From positions 1-64,000 of the IMG/VR virus record IMGVR_UViG_3300036795_000143: a stretch of 64,000 nucleotides of DNA; one strand, given 5' to 3'. A program made the translations under genes and the position numbers. Of this stretch, positions 62,242 through 64,000 are shown piece by piece (position 1 is the first letter of the stretch; each line of letters opens with the position of its first letter). This stretch comes from a virus. Under the pieces are notes generated by a model, which saw nothing but the letters and a program-made list of their open reading frames with translations, was not told the origin of the DNA and did no database searches.

Positions 62242-62468
62242 TTTTTGCCCTCCGCGTGGATCACGGCGAGCATCACAGCGCGGTTCTTCGCATCCCACAG
62301 CAGGTTCAGTGCGGTAGTCAGCAGCTGGTCATCGGGCAGCATCCCCACCAAGATTTCGGCCTGTGCGGCGAACAGCGAGGACACTGCCTGTAGGTGCTCG
62401 GGCAGGTGGTCGTAGCGGAACAAACGCATCGCGGCGATGGTGGCGGGGTGGCGTCCTGTCAGGTCCAT
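62238..62468 (-). CDS. Conserved actinophage small helical protein
   Basis: A 76-residue protein with AAGGAGCG before ATG. RLFRYDHLPEHLQAVSSLFAAQAEILVGMLPDDQLLTTALNLLWDAKNRAV is an all-helical pattern known from many phages of mycobacteria and relatives. Function unknown. Palindrome copy 10 lies 17 bases upstream. Confidence 0.75.
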   Translation of the reverse strand: MDLTGRHPATIAAMRLFRYDHLPEHLQAVSSLFAAQAEILVGMLPDDQLLTTALNLLWDAKNRAVMLAVIHAEGKK

Positions 62469-62484
62469 TTCGCTCCTTGATTGC

Positions 62485-62495
62485 AAAGCATGCTT
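62485..62495. repeat. AAAGCATGCTT palindrome, copy 10
   Basis: The rightmost copy, between the XRE-type regulator, whose TAA stop it touches, and the next gene start. Confidence 0.9.
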
Positions 62496-62985
62496 ATTGT
62501 GGGTTTCGGCCGATGAGTGCCCGGCGGTCTTCGACGGTGCGGTTAAGGATCGCTAGGATTGTGTTCGGTTTCCACCCGAGGGCTTTTTCGAGCCGGGCCA
62601 GTGTGCGTGGTTCGTACGTGCAGCGTTGGCAGCCCTCGATTCGTCGCATGGTCTGCTCGGCTGGCCCACCGGCTTTCATCACGTCGAATTGGCTCATGCC
62701 GAGCCAATTGCGGCGCCCGAGGACGCAATCGGCTACGCCTTGCCAGTCGAGGGTTTCCCCACGGGTCCTGGGCAAATCCAGCGGCTCTTCGTCGTCGGTG
62801 GTGTCGGTGGTGTCGGGTGCGTAGCTGGCGAGGACAACCCGCAGTGTCCCCTCGGCGACTCCCATCGCGGCGATGGTGTGCCCACGGTGGTGTTGTTGTT
62901 TCGTTTCGGCGTTGATCGCGTCGTGTAGCAGCTGGGCGGCGTAGTTGACCGCGCTTTTCATTTCGTCATTACTGATGCGGTTCAT
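62494..62985 (-). CDS. XRE-type regulator with helical N-terminus
   Basis: A 163-residue protein. The C-terminal 75 residues (ADCVLGRRNWLGMSQFDVMKAGGPAEQTMRRIEGCQRCTYEPRTLARLEKALGW) form a lambda-repressor-like helix-turn-helix domain. The N-terminal half is helical and may dimerise or sense a signal. A candidate for the protein that binds the nearby AAAGCATGCTT palindromes. Confidence 0.75.
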   Translation of the reverse strand: MNRISNDEMKSAVNYAAQLLHDAINAETKQQHHRGHTIAAMGVAEGTLRVVLASYAPDTTDTTDDEEPLDLPRTRGETLDWQGVADCVLGRRNWLGMSQFDVMKAGGPAEQTMRRIEGCQRCTYEPRTLARLEKALGWKPNTILAILNRTVEDRRALIGRNPQ

Positions 62986-62994
62986 GGGCGCGGG

Positions 62995-63390
62995 TCAATT
63001 AACGGAGCAGTTGTCGTCGGGGTGCCGGATCATCCGGATACCGGGGTGCTGGATCACTGGGTGGGGATTGCGTTCCACCCGCTGTTTCGTTTTCACCATT
63101 CGCGGTGGCCGGCACGAGATCAACGCGGCCTCAGTCAACGAGAACCCGATCGGTGAGACCTTCTCGCCCGCGTCCCACCGTCTGATGAAACCAACTGCGG
63201 TCGGTGGGGTGCGGAATTTGAATCGCAGCTGACGGTTCACGTCGAGGTAGGAGATGGTGTCTTTGGTGACTTTGATGTATCGCGCGTCGGGGACTTGCCG
63301 CATGATCGCTGCGGCGATAGCACACCGGGTGGTGATGCCGCGCTGCGCTATGGAGATCTCCTCGTCGGCGACTACTATGTCTTTCCTCAT
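62995..63390 (-). CDS. Conserved actinophage protein, unknown function
   Basis: A 131-residue protein with ACGGAGGAATC before ATG. DIVVADEEISIAQRGITTRCAIAAAIMRQVPDARYIKVTKDTISYLDVNRQLRFKFRTPPTAVGFIRRWDAGEKVSPIGFSL has the order of a family found throughout actinophages near the right end of genomes. No known activity. Confidence 0.75.
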   Translation of the reverse strand: MRKDIVVADEEISIAQRGITTRCAIAAAIMRQVPDARYIKVTKDTISYLDVNRQLRFKFRTPPTAVGFIRRWDAGEKVSPIGFSLTEAALISCRPPRMVKTKQRVERNPHPVIQHPGIRMIRHPDDNCSVN

Positions 63391-63400
63391 GATTCCTCCG

Positions 63401-63772
63401 TTATAGGTCAGTTGCGCGCACTGACATAGGCCAGTTGCGCGCACTGACCCGTAGCTGATTGTTTGCGTCGGCATGTACTCCAGCGTCGAATTGCGCTTGG
63501 AATATCGCTTCCATGTCGTTCGCGGGGACCTCGGTGGGGTGGTCGGAGCGGTGCAGGATCCGCTGGTGGCGCAGTCCCCACCGCGCCACCAGCTGGATCC
63601 CGACCTCGGCCTTGCCCCCGCCTATGTCCTCGATGTAGGACTCCCAGCGGGCTTCCCGAACTGCGCGCGCTTCGCGCCAGCCCTGGACCAGTGCGGTGAA
63701 AGCCCACACACCGGTCCCTAGTGGTATGAGCGCGAAGAGCGCGAGCATCGGGTAAAGCAAGACCCGTCCCAT
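63401..63772 (-). CDS. Membrane-anchored protein
   Basis: A 123-residue protein: one N-terminal transmembrane helix (YPMLALFALIPLGTGVWAFTALV) and a charged cytoplasmic part. Its last 15 residues (VSARNWPMSVRATDL) are coded by a 23-bp tandem repeat. Follows the SPFH-like gene directly; the two may form one membrane unit. Confidence 0.65.
   Translation of the reverse strand: MGRVLLYPMLALFALIPLGTGVWAFTALVQGWREARAVREARWESYIEDIGGGKAEVGIQLVARWGLRHQRILHRSDHPTEVPANDMEAIFQAQFDAGVHADANNQLRVSARNWPMSVRATDL
63403..63448. repeat. 23-bp tandem repeat
   Basis: Two copies of a 23-base unit (63403-63425, 63426-63448) that differ in one base; the core CAGTTGCGCGCACTGAC is identical. They form the 3' end of the membrane-protein gene. 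Confidence 0.85.
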
Positions 63773-63774
63773 GG

Positions 63775-64000
63775 TCAGCTACCCGAAACAATCACGGGTG
63801 AGCCCTGCGGGATGGGAATGACTCGAACCTTGCCGTCCTTGATGGCCTGGTTCACGGCCAGCTTCTGCTGGTAATCCAGGTAGCCCTGGATTCCACCGGG
63901 GAACCGCTCAGCGGCAGTGCGGTCGGTGTCAGCGGTGGCGCTACGCAAACCAGCGGCCTGGTTGTTCTCGATCTCACCGTTCAGCACGTCCGGCAGGGTC
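63775..64000 (-). CDS. C-terminal part of an SPFH/band-7-like protein (cut by window edge)
   Basis: At least 75 codons, open to the window edge. The ending ERFPGGIQGYLDYQQKLAVNQAIKDGKVRVIPIPQGSPVIVSGS matches, from memory, the C-terminus of phage-borne SPFH (band-7) proteins, which form oligomers at the membrane. An inner GTG at 63987 should not be taken as the start. The true N-terminus is outside the window. Confidence 0.6.
   Translation of the reverse strand, partial: TLPDVLNGEIENNQAAGLRSATADTDRTAAERFPGGIQGYLDYQQKLAVNQAIKDGKVRVIPIPQGSPVIVSGS

Overview
The window looks like a large part of a siphovirus-type phage genome, or a prophage or phage-like plasmid, from a high-GC actinomycete. The evidence for the host is indirect: GC-rich genes with many GTG starts and ATGA/GTGA/TGATG start-stop overlaps, an Lsr2-type nucleoid protein, an XRE-DUF5753/DUF397 pair of the WhiJ/BldB type, and many small zinc-ribbon proteins. 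I see no ribosomal, metabolic or cell-division genes, and no convincing integrase, ParA, DNA polymerase or primase inside these 64 kb.

Layout. (1) 0-3.4 kb, minus strand: small accessory genes, one with a consensus promoter and a leaderless GTG start. (2) 3.5-11.9 kb, mostly plus: XRE regulator plus DUF397 protein, a second DUF397 gene, a ribbon-helix-helix protein, a compact ATP-dependent DNA ligase and zinc-ribbon genes, then an initiator-type tRNA-Met on the opposite strand and a strong bidirectional terminator. (3) 12.0-39.0 kb, minus: the virion operon. Transcription runs from a small-terminase candidate and large terminase through HK97-type portal, S78 protease, capsid, connectors, tail tube, chaperones, short tape measure, distal/minor tail proteins and two tail proteins built from 20-residue repeats, to a permuted NlpC/P60 hydrolase, membrane proteins, a DUF1906 endolysin and a holin candidate. 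(4) 39.1-46.8 kb: small plus-strand accessory genes, including a family of short paralogues, with minus-strand patches (DUF1003, DUF6131-like) and an unusual HNH protein with five zinc ribbons. (5) 46.8-57.7 kb, plus: a GT-rich intergenic region with 31-bp direct repeats, a lone RuvB-like ATPase, an approximately 480-nt stretch rich in RNA helices, then a train of genes of the DUF932 and other phage/plasmid families. (6) 57.6-64.0 kb, minus: HNH protein, a secreted small protein, Lsr2, an XRE-type regulator and small proteins, ending in a gene cut by the window edge.

The most interesting features are non-coding. Seven copies of a two-hairpin RNA element (50.6-56.1 kb) lie 27-41 nt upstream of start codons, with a compensatory base-pair change between copies. 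Ten copies of the palindrome AAAGCATGCTT lie at gene boundaries only in 57.3-62.5 kb. A third candidate is the structured region before 50.16 kb, which ends in a tRNA-like T-arm and CCA. There is also an aberrant tRNA with a 6-nt anticodon loop. All functional calls come from reading translated sequence; no searches were run.
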